This document shows positions 37,599-51,500 of a stretch of 64,000 nt of DNA, piece after piece. The notes below the pieces were generated by a model. The model searched no databases and had not been told where the DNA came from. It worked only from the letters and a program-made list of their open reading frames with translations. The DNA is from Phallusia mammillata (Eukaryota > Chordata > Ascidiacea > Phlebobranchia > Ascidiidae): the NCBI GenBank assembly GCA_003260075.1, contig QLIY01000311.1, forward strand, positions 62,001 to 126,000, given 5' to 3'. The position numbers were made by a program, and so were the translations under genes. Position 1 is the first letter of the stretch; every line of letters starts with the position of its first letter.

Positions 37599-40500
37599 CT
37601 ACGACAAATTAAAGCAACTTTTCATTTGTCGCATTATCATCTTGCAAATTCTCTTATATCCGTTTTGGACCTTCCCCATTGTGTGATCATTATCGGCGGC
37701 AAAAACCGCTCCGAAATCGACGTCATTTGCGATGAGTTGTTTAGTCAGACGTGCAGAGTTCTGGAAATGAACGTTGTCATCTCTGGTCCCATGGATCAAT
37801 GTATATTGATGAGTCTTGAAATTTTTCAGGTTGTACAATGCCGAGCTCTTTCGATAGTTTTCCTGTACCCAAAATATTAGGTTGTATTATACACTACAAG
37901 CTGTTAATAAATCTCGTGAGTTAACACGGCGTCCTAAACCTAAAAGTTTTCAAAAAAATATTATGGACAGTGGTCTCAAATACAATGAGTTATCCAGGGT
38001 CTTGGGAAAACAAATATAGGTATGTGCTGACACCTTGCGGTAAAGCAGAAAAATGTATTTTTGGTTTTCTGTAAAGGTCAGACGAGACCTAAAACCCGAA
38101 CTCCTTAACCAACTATTAAACTAAACCATGACCCTTAAACAGGTTTCAAGTATTTTTGGGGGGTTATTAGGCTTTAGTTCATAATGAGAGATCTTATTAC
38201 AAAAGCTGGGTGCCACTTCAATACGACCAGGCTGTCATGCCTTAGCATAAAATTGGCAAAAGTCAACGATTAAAAAAAATATACGGTATACCTCGTTGTC
38301 TTTGGGCTTATGCATGTAACGTTCGGTGTATATTGCGTGATAAAATTGCCAGTCCGTCACAGGAGCAACTGCATATCCGCACTTGTATACATTGTCGGAG
38401 TCGGCTTCTATTACTTTGGTTGTCGCATATCTGAACAAAACAAGTGAATGGTGTAAGCCACCAGATAAATTAACAACATCAGAACAGAAGGTGTATCCTC
38501 GGTGGATGTTAGCAAATCGATGGATTAAGTTTTAATGTATGACCGTTCTGCTGAATCGTTGTAACTAAAAACTGTACTTTTTAGTAAAACATATAAAGTT
38601 CTTCCCTAAATACTCTTATTATAGACACCTTAGGAGTTTTAAAGGTGCTAGGTCAAATGTTTTGTAAATGAAATTTTTTTAGCTTACCCTCCGTATGACC
38701 ATCCCCATATTGCAATTCGTGTGGGGTCAATAAAACTATATTTTTGGGCAACAATTTGAGCTGCTGAAATCTGGTCCATCGATTCAAATTCACCCAAATG
38801 TTTGTAGACCTAAATGCATAAATGCTTTGTTGCTCAAAACTTTTTGTAAAATTACAGAAAAGATAATTATGATTTTCAGTCGTTAACCACTTGCATACGA
38901 TCCTTGCACAGATGCAACCCAGTATACAAACCAGGTGTCTTATTTCTTCTCCCCTAAACCCGCTTCCACGACCGTCAAAATTCATGACCACCACATCAAG
39001 AGAACTTGACACAAAGTCTTTCCACCTAACCGAGAACCGATCCTGAACCTCTTGGGAAGCTGGGCCTAAAAGATATAACAAGATCACTGACATTTTGTAC
39101 ATTTACTAAAATATTCACAATTTCTAGTTTATTGACAGAAAAACGTGGTAAAAAGTTAATATTTACGTAGAAGAGAAAACAGCAACTTACCTGAGTAAAC
39201 CTCCACCAGCATGGGGTACTTTTTGTTTTTGTCCAAGTTGGGTGGAATATAGAGACTGTAATACCAATCTCCATTCACCCCTGGCAACTGAATAGTCCCG
39301 TACACCACCTCACGAAAGTAATGCTCTAAAATAATAATTTAATAACTAAACTCTATTGATGCAAGCATATTTTTTCTCAGTAACACAAAACATTAATCTA
39401 TACTACCATCTAGCGGAAAAAAATTCAAGTTTGCGTGAGAACTCACATCAAAATAGTTTACTTTGTGCCGATAGGCAGCACAAAGAGATTTGCAAATAGT
39501 TAAAGCAAACAGTGTTAAAATGCTGACAGTTAAGGCTATTTCGGTTGAGGTTTTATGATAAAAAAAACAATAAACCCTTAGTTCGTAACCCTTTCCCAGT
39601 TTCACTGTTAATATAAATCACGTTGCTCTTTACGCCATCTATCGATATTTAGCAAATTTTGTTTGTCGTGAATTTTGATATTAATAGCTCTACATCGTCT
39701 ATGAGACACATAATGTATGTTTTACCTTAAAGATGTTTATTATACCTTGCAGTGTTTTCTCTAGTTGTGTGTTATTTTTAAGGATTCGTACAAACTGATA
39801 ATTTCCTTGTTCGTCTCTTTTATGTACGGTTGTGAGAGGAATTCCTGATAAAAAAAGTAAATTTACAAAGATTTTCACCAAAAACATATGTTGCGGACCT
39901 GTGATATCATCATACGTTGACTACCATATCAGTGTAAAATAGTTTTTTTTTATGTTTCTAGGCTGGAATCAGTAATGCAAATTGTAAGCAAAGTAGTCAT
40001 GTAGTTTTACCGTTTCCCGTTCCGCCGCAGTTTATTACAAGGAAGCTGCCGTCTTTGCTGAAAATTGGATTTACCCAGTTACAACGATCGGGAAATTGTA
40101 CGTTGAGTTGACAAGAGACGCAAGTTCGGGTAAGGTTTGAGCCACGAGCTGAAAAGAATGTCAACGGTTAATACCAAAATGGAAAGCACATTTTTAAAGA
40201 TGTATAAAACGAGTGTAATTTCATTTTTTGAATTTTTGAATTTTGAATTCATAAAGATTAAAGTGTCATTTAAATACACAAAAATTATAATAATGTGTCA
40301 AACAGTAGAAAATCTAGAAATTGGACAAAAATTACAATGCAATCCTAAAGTGCTTTCACTGAATGAAACCACAAAAAAACTTTTGAAAATACCTTTCACT
40401 TTCCACAAATGCCGGATTCGCGGTAAATCGGTCCCCGGAAGAGACTCTCGCTCCGTGCTTAAATAATACACGAAATCCCACGTGCTATCGTAGGTATACA

Positions 40501-43500
40501 CAGAGGTGTATCCGTAACGAGTATCAGTCACCTGTAAAAAGCAAAATCAGCAAGCTACATTATTTTTGCAACCAACAACTCGTAAAACAACATATAAAAA
40601 GCAGTAAGTTTTACCCACTGTTCAAGTTCTATGACAACACTGGTATGTATTAAGATAAATACTGATTATTACAGAGGAAATGAGCACCTCAAAACTCCCA
40701 TTTGTTCTCCAATCAACTTTGTTTTCCGTCACATTAATTCTTGCAAGATGAAAAAATCCATGATTGGACTTTGTGGTGAAATATTCTTCACTGTTTAATG
40801 ATGGAAAGATGTGAGAAACTTTGTAATGACCAACCCATCCCGTTTTACTTTCCTCCATCATTGAATCCACTAAACACGAGACATAATAATAAAAGTTTTT
40901 TAGCTTGCAAATGTCCTGGTTGAGCAGCAGATTGAGTTTACAAACGTTAATTTTTTTCTCCTGTTAGTTTGTGCCATCTTCCAATTTTAAATTTATCACT
41001 TTCCTTTGATCAACCTAATAAAAGCATACGCAATATCACATGTGGCTCATAAAAGTTTCAACTTTACCAGTTTTGTAAAACCAGGATTGCGTAAGGAACC
41101 GCAGAGCTAACTTGGAGTGCTTATGCAAAAATAAAAGTAAGTTTGTCTTGTATTTAGAAATTATTTGTTTATCAAAGCCTATATGACCAGATATTTAAGA
41201 TAACGATCATGCCTTTTTGTTCACTTGGTTTTGCACTGTCATGCGTATTTTATTTCTTCTGTTTTATTTAATTTGTGGCACGTTTTTAGCAAACCCTTTT
41301 TTTGCATGCGAACAATTGCTTATAAGGCACAATAAAAGGCAGAAAACCCCCTCTGTTTCACAAAGCGGGCCTATTCTCTAAATATATACTTTTTGTATAA
41401 TTTACTTTATGCAGGAAAACTTTTATCGAACACACTAAAAAAATGTTCACATTTTATATCCCCCCATCAAAATTTAAAGACAGCGATTAAATAGTACAAA
41501 TTGTCAATATTTGAACCACACTTTAAAAAAATCGCGCAAACGAAGTAGCGAACTAACCATGAGAGCATGTAAAGTCAGGAGCGACGCAGCTTTCTGACAT
41601 GGATTCGTTTTCAAGTCGATTCTTCCATGTTGGGGAGAACACCTTGTTTCCAATCCAAACAGCTGAGTTGAGATAATATTCCTTCCACAACCCAGTTACA
41701 ATCTGGTAAATTGTGGTTGGCATGTGAAAAAAACACAATAAATTTAAGAACAACAATCGTTTAGATTTCATTAATTGTTAATAACCAAGTCTAACAAACC
41801 TTTTTATTTTGGCCTTGTTATGGTTGAAGATTGTTTATTTCCTATAAAACATGTAGAGTAAGGAATCTTACCGAATGTGGGTGAACTTTAGATGACTCCC
41901 ACGACTCTACGTTGATAATAGTGACAGTTGTGAATGGAATGTTAGTTCCAGCTTTGGGATAAGGCAACCGTTGCATGTGTGGGTAAGACGAATTTGTACT
42001 GTATATCGGAAACTCAAACGGAGTCACATCAGAGTCATTAACTCTAGGATGAGAACATTTGTGTCAAACAATTGACGCCAATACCACTGTTTTTCAAGTG
42101 GTGTAGTTTATAGTTGATAAAACTTACCCTCGAACGTTATTTCATGTGGTTCGTAAAACAATGTTTACATTTTCTGGTACGAAATGCGTAAGATAGTGCC
42201 AAACCATCAATGCGATTTTGGAATATATTTTACATAAATATGATTATCAATTAACTTAGTAATTGTTTTACACCGTACATATTTTTGTATAAGACAAGTT
42301 TAGTTGTAAGTGATAAACATACGTGGCATAAGCAAGGAATTTTCCGTCAGGTGACCACCAAAGGAGCGCATCGTCATCTGCAATTTCAATCCAGAATAAC
42401 CAATCGGCAAGACCGTTAAATATCGATTGTTCATCACCCGTACTAGTAAGCTGTTTCGGTGGTGAAAACTCGTCCTATTAAAATAACCAGAATCTTCAGC
42501 GTATATTTGTTCGGTATTTGAGAAACGTTACTAATCTAAAACCATTAATATATTTTGTACCAAATTGTTTGGGCTAAACATTACCTTTACAACGTAGACA
42601 TTGAAGCCTCTTACAAAGACGAAAGTGTGGTTTACTGGGGACCATTTGAACTGCTGTATTCCGTCAACAGGAAAGAGTGGAAACATAATTTGGGTTCTAA
42701 AAATTGATAATTAGTATTAAATTGTTCAATGCCTAGTATTTGCAAAAAAACTACAAAGTAGACAGAAATGGTTAAAGCAAACAAGGAGATTTACGATCAC
42801 TGAATTGATACAAAATTACAGAATATGTGTTCAAATTAATATGGAGCATCCCATGTCAATAACAGCTGATTAAATATTGTATAATTCCAATATAAATTCC
42901 AAAAACTAAATTTAAAAGCTTCGGGAATAAAACGACTTCAAAACATTGAGTATAATCCCGAATGCCACATATAAAACACGGCACAACAAAACCAAATGTT
43001 TAAATGTTATGTTAGAGTTTCTGTAAATAAGTAAGTTTTATCCAATACATGATGTTGTTTGAAACCAAAGTGGGCTTATTTCACACTATTTTACATGATT
43101 AAAACTTTTATTCATCGACCAATCTTACCCCGAGGGTACTTCAAAGAAGGAAACCGAAAATGTTCGGACATAATGTGTATAACCCTGAAAAAGTAAAGTC
43201 ACTTCATGGTGCAAAGTCGACAAGGCAAATTAGAATTATCAAATAACCTTACCTTGGTTCGGTTGTGAAAAATTGACATGATTAAACCATCTGCAGAAAG
43301 TAAATACCAAAATGGCCCTGATAAGCCAGTCTGTAAAAAAGTCAACGATAAGTATGACCACACTTCAAGAGTTTTTTTAACTTCAAATCTTGTGGGTATA
43401 TTGTTACCAATTGCTAGTTGATTCAATTTGACCACAAAATGCAGTTAATTTGCTACATTGTTTAACACATTGCATAGACCAGTGATCTTTAAACTCTGTG

Positions 43501-44525
43501 CTGCGGCACACTTTAGCGCACCCCGAGAGATTTCCAAGCGTGCCGCAAAATTTTCTCTATTTTTAAGTTTAAACATTCCCAGGTGTCTTGTTTTCTAAAT
43601 GCGGGAATGTATGGCAACGTATTAAATCTCTTTTTTTTCTTGTTTTTTTATAAAAGGCAATCTTATCCACCACAAGAAAGTTACATATATTAACTATTTT
43701 TAACAACTTTTTAAAAGTTGGCCTGCTTTAAGTGAGCCGTGGAATGAAAATTTTGTCTGTAAATGCGCCGCATGGTTGAAAAGTTTGAGAACCACTGGCA
43801 TAGTGTATTGAGTTTAATCGCAGTGTTACAGTTACAGAAGGAGGTTGTTAACACTGGAATGTACACAAAAAAGACGTTCCACGACGTATTGGGGTTTTGC
43901 AAACGATGCGAGAATCTTTGCAAGTACCTGACGTAGAAAACCTACCCAAACACTGGAGGGAAGAATCTCAGTTTTATTTTCACTCTCAATGTTTATTCTT
44001 ACAATAGAGTGATCTGATAGTTTGTCAACGTATTCGTTGCCTAAAAAGCAAAAATATAACAAAAACATATCTGCGTTATTTTTGTTTTTAATTTTTTAAT
44101 TTTTTTAATTTTTTAATAAAAAACTTTAAAAAAAATTCTACGACCATACGGGTGTTTAATGACGAGCAGCCCTTTTTGTTGTACCTGTTATCCAGTAGGG
44201 ATAATAGCTATTTGCCCAAAACTTGCCGTCCATAAATTCATCAAATTTCATGTACTTTTTCTCTTCCGATGCCGCTGCTGCATTAAACAGTATATATCAC
44301 ATCACTTGGATTTCGTCAGCCTCATTTGAAGTTAGCAAAGTCATCTAAAGTTAGATATTTGAGCGTGCATAATTCCTTACCTCGTTTCACTCTTGTAGAA
44401 TGGTGAAATCTCGGTAATTTATGATAAAGGACCAAAAGTAATATACTGCTGCAAATTAGGATTGGAATACTCCACTTGCCTTTCTTAACCTTTAACAAAC
44501 TTTTTATGGACGTAAACGGTTTCAT
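37599..44525 (-). CDS. DPP4/FAP-family type II membrane serine peptidase, 18 exons
   Basis: Exons, 5' to 3': 44525-44381, 44277-44185, 44040-43946, 43330-43253, 43184-43129, 42696-42585, 42474-42323, 42043-41872, 41702-41558, 40869-40688, 40531-40393, 40148-40011, 39844-39746, 39325-39191, 39065-38932, 38809-38688, 38430-38292, 37862-37599. Phases close over 2400 nt (799 residues; human DPP4 766). A short basic cytoplasmic tail precedes one membrane anchor near 19-34 ([16 protein letters not shown]). A beta-propeller follows ([37 protein letters not shown], and Cys-rich [10 protein letters not shown]...CNW), then an alpha/beta-hydrolase domain: [22 protein letters not shown], nucleophile in GWSYGG (Ser about 663), [18 protein letters not shown] (Asp about 740), NDH (His about 772). 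The family removes N-terminal X-Pro or X-Ala dipeptides from peptides at the cell surface. At the DPP4 Glu205-Glu206 pair (EEE) this protein has WIE. The exon 15 donor is a weak GTTTGT. I leave the symbol blank because orthology within DPP4/FAP/DPP6/DPP10 is unresolved. Confidence 0.93.
43480..43797. mobile_element. hAT-type MITE in peptidase intron 3
   Basis: Ends CAGTGATCTTTAAACTCTGT and AAAAGTTTGAGAACCACTG are imperfect inverted repeats, and GCTGCGGCAC / GCGCCGCATG repeats lie inside each end. The flanking octamers GCATAGAC (43472-43479) and GCATAGTG (43798-43805) match at six of eight positions, fitting an old hAT insertion. It is 318 bp long with no transposase. Confidence 0.7.
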
Positions 44526-45263
44526 CTCACCTAGATTAAATCAATTCAGCGACGCTAGAGAAAACTAATGTATCCCTGGTATTGTAAACACGTTTTAATA
44601 CAAATTATTATCGAACAAGAGATCATTGCAGTCTAGCGATCTGTTGCCGTGCTACGTCCAAATCTCAACAAAGTGTAGTGATATACATTTCCAAATGGGA
44701 CACCGTTTAGTATGTTAATAATTAATCGAATCTCACCATTTCGTAAACAAATCTTCAATAAAGTTTCACTTTTACATGCTGGTTGTTGGTTGTCAGCAAC
44801 TTTTTATCTACAACCAATGAACTGATATCTTGCCTGCTGCTTGCAATCATTCGACTTCATATGTGGTTTATTATATGGCTTGATGTAGGTTGTTATGGTT
44901 GTTACTTGTTACTGAGAATAAGTATCCCTCAACCATGTTACAAAATCTTGCGGCTATTTTAGGCAGAGAAAAAAGTTTGCTACTAAACGAGTTATGTGGT
45001 CAAAAGTGTTGAACGTTATTAAACTGTATGAATTTGGCACTAAAACTAACAATACTGTGTTTGCCGTTTTTGCTGCGCAAGACTAGAAATACGTGTTACT
45101 CTCTAAATACATGTGGTTTTTTATTATATCGCAATAGATTACCTTATCTTTGGGAGCTTGTTCAATGAATGCTATAAGCTGCCACAACTGTGATACGGAA
45201 TGAAATATATTCTTCATGAATTTTATTTCGAACATGCGGGTTGTTGATTTTAGACCTCTAAAG
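44526..45263. other. upstream region of the peptidase gene
   Basis: AT-rich DNA on the 5' side of the minus-strand peptidase. On the minus strand an AG (TTTAATCTAG) lies 5 bases before the ATG, so a spliced leader or an untranslated first exon upstream is possible. No exon is recognised in the rest. Confidence 0.4.
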
Positions 45264-45569
45264 CAGGGGTTCCCAACCTGTGGTACGCGTACCACTAGTG
45301 GTACGCGAAGGTTTTTCAGGTGGTACGCGAGTAGCTACCGTTTTTTTTTCACAAAAACCTGGATTCACGAATTTATATTTTGTTTATCTGTTTTTGTTGA
45401 CCAATTGGTGGACAGTAAACAAAAATCTCATTAAATTTAGTTGTGGTGCTTTAGTGTTATTTTAGTGGGCCAATATTATTCTTCTGAATAAAATATGATT
45501 CGAAGTGGTACGCGTGGCAGTACAGAGCGTCCAAGTGGTACGAGATCGTAAAAAGGTTGGGAACCCCTG
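45264..45569. mobile_element. hAT-type MITE with internal GTGGTACGCG repeats
   Basis: Perfect 16-bp terminal inverted repeats (CAGGGGTTCCCAACCT ... AGGTTGGGAACCCCTG) and identical 8-bp target duplications CTCTAAAG at 45256-45263 and 45570-45577. Subterminal regions carry several copies of GTGGTACG(CG) in both orientations, the usual form of hAT transposase binding sites. It has 306 bp and no transposase. Confidence 0.92.
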
Positions 45570-48500
45570 CTCTAAAGTGTTCGTCGGCCCTCCTTTAAAC
45601 TTTAAAGATCATTTTACATACAATGAGTACACCTCAATTTTGTCAAATATTATGGTAAGGCGTACATATGGTAAAAGATTTTTAAATGTCTTTATTTTAA
45701 ATGGTCCCGTCCTTCAGAATTTTTTCTCAAGTGTTTTTGTTTGCAAATTTAGAAAGTTAAGTGGTTGTGTTGGAAACACAATTCCCGAGCAACTGAGTGT
45801 TTGGTCCAAAATGTGCTGTAAATTTGTAAACAATGGTTTAATTTGTCATTTTTTCAGGTGGTAAAGAATTTGTTACTTGCAAGTTACGACGTTGCATTCA
45901 GCTTAAAATAGCAACACAGTTTAAAAAACAAATATTTCTTGTCGATGTCCGTCGATGTATCGTTTCTCAATGCAAGATGTAATATGTTGCACAAACTTAG
46001 GTTGGCTGTGAAAAAGGAAAACCAGCGATTACAATCAGTTCTTGGAAAAACCTATAAACCGTCCCAGTAACCGCCTCCCAATTTGACGTAGGAGTTCACA
46101 TAGATCTCGAGCGGCCACTGGCCCATGTTGCCCTGGCAACAAGTCGACAGGGAGAGCGCGTCATGGGAAAACGACCTGCTGTACTTCACACATTATGCGC
46201 ATGGCAGGTTGGCGATTAGGCAGCTAAAAACCTGGGTACGGTTGTGCGATGTTTACAGCACACGCGACGCTGTAGGCTGTTTTGGTTCGACTCTGTCGTT
46301 TGGGGTACGACGAGTAATTCGAGAAGAAGCCGATTGTCTTTGGCGCTGGGGTCCTGTGAGTTAAAGTCACGGGGCTAGCGATTTCTCGTGTGAAACGCAA
46401 AACCGCGATTCTTGAGTGCAAAGGTGAAATTGATAATCAGCACTTCACTTTTTGCCACATATTTGGTATCGCAAAGTATTTTGAACATGCCGTTTGTCCT
46501 TCTCAAGAATTTTGAACGTTGTTGCTGATAATGTTACCGTTTTATCGAGATCTTTTATAGGATTTTGATGATGATTTACTGGTTCAAAACCCAAACGTCT
46601 ATGGACGATTAGTTTCCCGTTGAAAAGAATAAAACCCAAATATAACAACTTTAACATTAAATGTACTATCATTATGGCGGGCCGTAGTTGGGCTACAACC
46701 TTAACAAGTTAACTTATAAATAACTTGGCATTAATGATAATTTATGAATGAAACTGCATTTAGCTTGTTTTCGATGTTTGTTTTTTTTGATAAAAGCACG
46801 CTATTGAATACCCGAATAAGTTTTCCGAAATTTTCCTAGTGTATTGCAAGCAAGCAGTTTCGGTCCCATGTCGGATTCTAAAAATAAAAGATGGATCCAT
46901 TCAAGTGATGTGGAAGCACGGTTTGTGCGCTCAAAAAAGCTGCGAAGATTTTGCGACAAACGTGTTTGTTACGAGGCTTGACCTGGTCCTACAATCCAGC
47001 AGTGGATCACAGTTGGTTAGTCGTGAGCGAATTGGATTGGATGACACAACAAACGTCGCAATTGACAAATCACTTCAGTGCGCAATGAAGCCATGACGGC
47101 GGGGCCCTGGATGTTATGCGACAACGCCGTCCTCTGTTCGGGCCCAGACCCCTGAAAAAACGGTCTCAAATACAACACTTTTGTTAGGCAGATAAAAGGC
47201 AGATAAATCACATAGCCTGCTATATGCGTAAAATCCATTTTCTTAGGTTTTAGCAGATTGAAGGGGACTTCTGCGGAACCCATCAAAACATCACTATGTA
47301 GATGGCCATAGAAGGATCATGGACTTTCAGCTTTTCAGCTTTGGTGCAAATGGGGCTTAACGTACCTGGCATAGCGGGAGCGACCCGGAGGCGGCATACA
47401 GTAACGCGATACACCCCGTTAGAAACCGGGCACTTAACGCCTGTTTCCACACAACACTGCAAGGCTATGGGAAAAGCGCCTTGTTGGAGGCTCAGGGTGG
47501 CGAAGGGCAAACACCAAAATGCCGCGACAAACGAGGATTGTAGATGAGCCGCAGCAAAGTTTATGATATCTGTTATCGGCGGCCGATTAGTCGCTTTTTG
47601 TGGGTGGGAGGATATGCTCAAACTTCATTTTAAGTTCCTCTTCATTTCTTCACATTTTAACATGCGTGAAGGTCAGTCTAAAATCATAGCTTACTGACTT
47701 CTTTATTTGTTTTGCTATTTGCTGACTAAGCGTGAATTTGCGACATTTAATGTCAGGCCTATTTGTTTCCCACAAGGTTTATCATTCTCGTGGTAGGCCA
47801 CAAAAAATTGACCAGAAATGTTTAAAAGACCACTACAAATCATTTGGCAAAATCCGGCGAAAGGTTGCAGCTGTCAGGAGAATCAACAGACTGACTCACC
47901 AGAATGAAAAATAGACAACCCGATCCAAATCACTATTTATCGGCTTGCAAACGTGAATGCAAACACATCTGGCAACATTTTGCACGCAGCCCAAAAGCCT
48001 CCTGTTTGCTCTAAGATAATATTCACTCAATTACGGATCCCCAGTTAATGGTGTTAAGTCCTTCAACTGCCAGAATCGTGAAATTGCGGTGAGGATAATT
48101 AATTTCCGCTGGCAACGTGTGAGTTCAAGAATGCCCACAGTTGCGGCTGAGCGGGGCCATTTTGCAGCTGAGCGCTCGCGAAACCTAAGGAAACCGTTGC
48201 TTAATGAATTGTTTGCATTGCGCTGACTAATGTATCACCTGGAGGTCTCTGGTCGCTTTCGTGCGTAGAAAGGACAAGGATGACGTCTACCCCTTCACAG
48301 GTTGGTATGGCAACAAGCAGTCTCTTAGAATGAAAAGCAAATAACCTGCATCTGTGAGGAAGCAAACGGGACCAATCTGATGGAGCAAGTGCATAGTGGT
48401 GGATGTTCACAACAAGTTATAGGGAAATGGTGTACAGTTTGCATTGGTGAAGGACAGACATAAAATACTTGTGCTTATGCTTATGCCAGTGTGGGTGGTG

Positions 48501-51500
48501 CCACTTAAAACTTAACTCATGTGTGGCGTCGGCAACTTATCTACAGTACTCTTCAAAACGTAACCTCTTGACTGGTTTTAACCTGAACGCATGGAACTGA
48601 TGGTAGCCATTTCAATTAAGTGCACTGCTGGAAATAAACAACAACATGCGTAAAAGTTTAAACATTTGTTTTCAAATCTGCTTTGTCGGTAGGTGGCGCA
48701 GTCGGCGCAGCAAATCACATTTGGAAATTTGCTGTAAAGTAGAAAGCTTATAATGGCCTGACACCAAAATGAAAACATTTTTCCACTTTTAAACGGCACG
48801 ATGTACTTGAAGGGCTCCTTAAAATATACGTGTACAAGTCAAATAATCGTTTTAACTAGTATTTGACAATGTTAGAAAATTCAGCAAGTTTTAAAATGTA
48901 AATAGACAACAGTGTCTGTAACAGATCAATATACAAGACAAGGCACAAAATATTAACCACGCAGGTGCAATGGAACCACACACATCCCGCCACGATTTTA
49001 TATCAAAACCACGAGTTTCGGATTCCGGCATTACATTCCCGATAACTAGCGCCACCTCATCGTGTGTCCGGAGACAGGGTGGGCTGATAACACACGAAAT
49101 TAAGTGCTAATATTGCCACTGCTGGACGAAATTTTAGCGTAAGCCTGCAGAGAGCGCAGGGGAATAGCCAAGATCCGACCACGGCTTGACAAGATAATTT
49201 GCTGCGTAATAAACGTTATTCGGTTATATGATACTGTCGGCGAAGAGCTTGGGGTAGCGGGCCCATGAAAAGTGGTGCCAGCAATAAGGAAATATTCGGT
49301 TTCCAGTCTGTGTTAATATTGGAGTTGTACGATTCGCAGTGTCAAGCTTACACGACAGTCTTACAATTACAAAGTTAAATTGTGTGAGCAAAAGACAATA
49401 TATTTGCAGGATATTATAAGACCGCTGTTGCTCTTGGCAAATGACCGCCAAATATTAGAAATAACTATTCGAGAAGTAAAAAGTCGCTGGACTGGTTTAA
49501 AGAATGTACGTGAGAAAAGCAACAAGACCAACACACGAAGCAAGGTAAGCTTTTGTCTAATTTTGCTGGAGCACCAAAAGCTCACAAAATTAAAATAATT
49601 CAGAAGCAAATGTATGCAAAAGTTTCGTGGTGAAGCATTGTTTAGCAGCCTTTTGTTGAATCCTAATTTATCAAGCACTTTTTCACGATAAATAGCAAAT
49701 TTTAAAATATGCAAACAATATGGCGGATGGATTCTGTAGTTATTGTTGTATGCGCGTGCATCATATGAGCACATGCAAACAAAATGGCTTGCAAACGCAG
49801 GTGCGCCTACCACCGTACATTATAGGTAGATACAGTATTTTAGATGGGTCCAGGTCGAGAAGACACACTGTCGTATGGTTGACGATTTAGTGGCTCCTAA
49901 AGCAACAAACCCTTAAGCGACAATAGGCACTTTGATGTCCATGTAACGATATACGTCCTTACAAAATGATTTCGTCATGGCGTTAAAGTCGGTTAAATTT
50001 AGGGCGTAATAATTGTAAAACAATAAATGTGCAATGTTGTGTGGTAGCACTTGGACGAGTGACTCATATTGTAGTGCATTTTTTGTTCCTCCCGGCGCAT
50101 GCTTTGAACTTTAGGAAATGATCTACGCAGTGTCACGTACGTGAAGTCTAAAATCACAGTCGCGGGGCAGTGAGTGACAAGCACAACTTCGAAAAGTCAC
50201 TGCGAGCGAGTTTAAAAATCGCCAAATTCGTTGTAATATCTTGTAAACGTCGCTTTGATGTCGGCCGCTCTCCAAACAAGGCCAGGGACTCTTGCGCGAG
50301 TTACGCTCCCGATCTGGAACCCAATACGAAACAAAATTGTTCGGAAATTCGATGCCCGTTCGCGACGATTAGCGACGGAACAAAAATGACCAGCGGGGAC
50401 GTAATTATGACGTCATCAAATGCGGACAGTTTTAATGTTTGGCATTTCGCTGCCTTTGCACGTTGTTTAGAGCTATGCATTGTATGCAGACTTTTTTCAA
50501 CGCTCTGTGCCACTTGCATTGTCCAAAAATGTCTTTAAAAACATCGGGAATAAATAAACATGTAGAGCAAAATAAACAATAAAAGTAAAATTAATAAACG
50601 AGCAAATAAACATGTTAGTGCCTGATGGGTAAACACATTGCGATGCGTCATTTCGCAGACCTTAAACACTCTAATTGTTTTTATTAGATGAAAATTAAAT
50701 ACAATTTGAAAGAACAGAAATCGTCCTTAGACAGGTCATGGAAATTTCCAGATAAAGCAGTATTCAAAATGTGTTTAAAATGTTCACAACAAAGTAGTCA
50801 AAAAACATAAGCATTATACACAGCAAAGTAATTAAAAAAAATTATATAACAAAATTTAGGAACCTTCTCGTAAAACTATGGGGGTAAACAAGTCTGTGTT
50901 GCATTATGCAAAATGCAAGGATAACAAGGAAGACTTTGTTGTTGCCGTTGTGTGGTCGCGGAATTACCATTGCTTTGGTTGTTTGTCAGGCAACAATTTT
51001 GCTTTGCTTCGTCTTGTTAAGTGGCATGCTGTAAAACACACAAGATGAGACTAAATAGGCAAAACAACTGTGTACGCAACCACATTAAGCAGTGTGAAGT
51101 TATGGCATGGTTACGCTTCACAACCAAAGTTCGACCGTTGTTTATATATTTTTTGGCATAACAATTGTGTAATTCCTTTGTTTCACAAGCATCAGCGAAC
51201 GTTGAGCCTGGTCGTACACAGCAGTCTGATGTAGCAACGACAAAGAAATTCTTAGCAATTATAGTTGCAAAGTTCAGCGAACAGCATTGCACAGTAGAAA
51301 GGTGTTCGCGTCACTGGCAAAACCAAGAAAAAAATTGATGCAAACTCTTCCAATTATCTCCATGGTTCATAAAGCATCGTTCAAAACTGCATTGGTCTGC
51401 GTATACAACAGTACTTAAATCAAGGCAACGACCTCGGCGACATGGGTAATTTGCTCGGGGTAAAATGACCTTAGTTGAGTTGCAAATTCCAGACGTAGTT

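Noticed and set aside
50170..50538. 122-residue plus-strand frame
   Set aside because: Begins with a non-ATG codon, has no acceptor or homology, and the region is otherwise intergenic.
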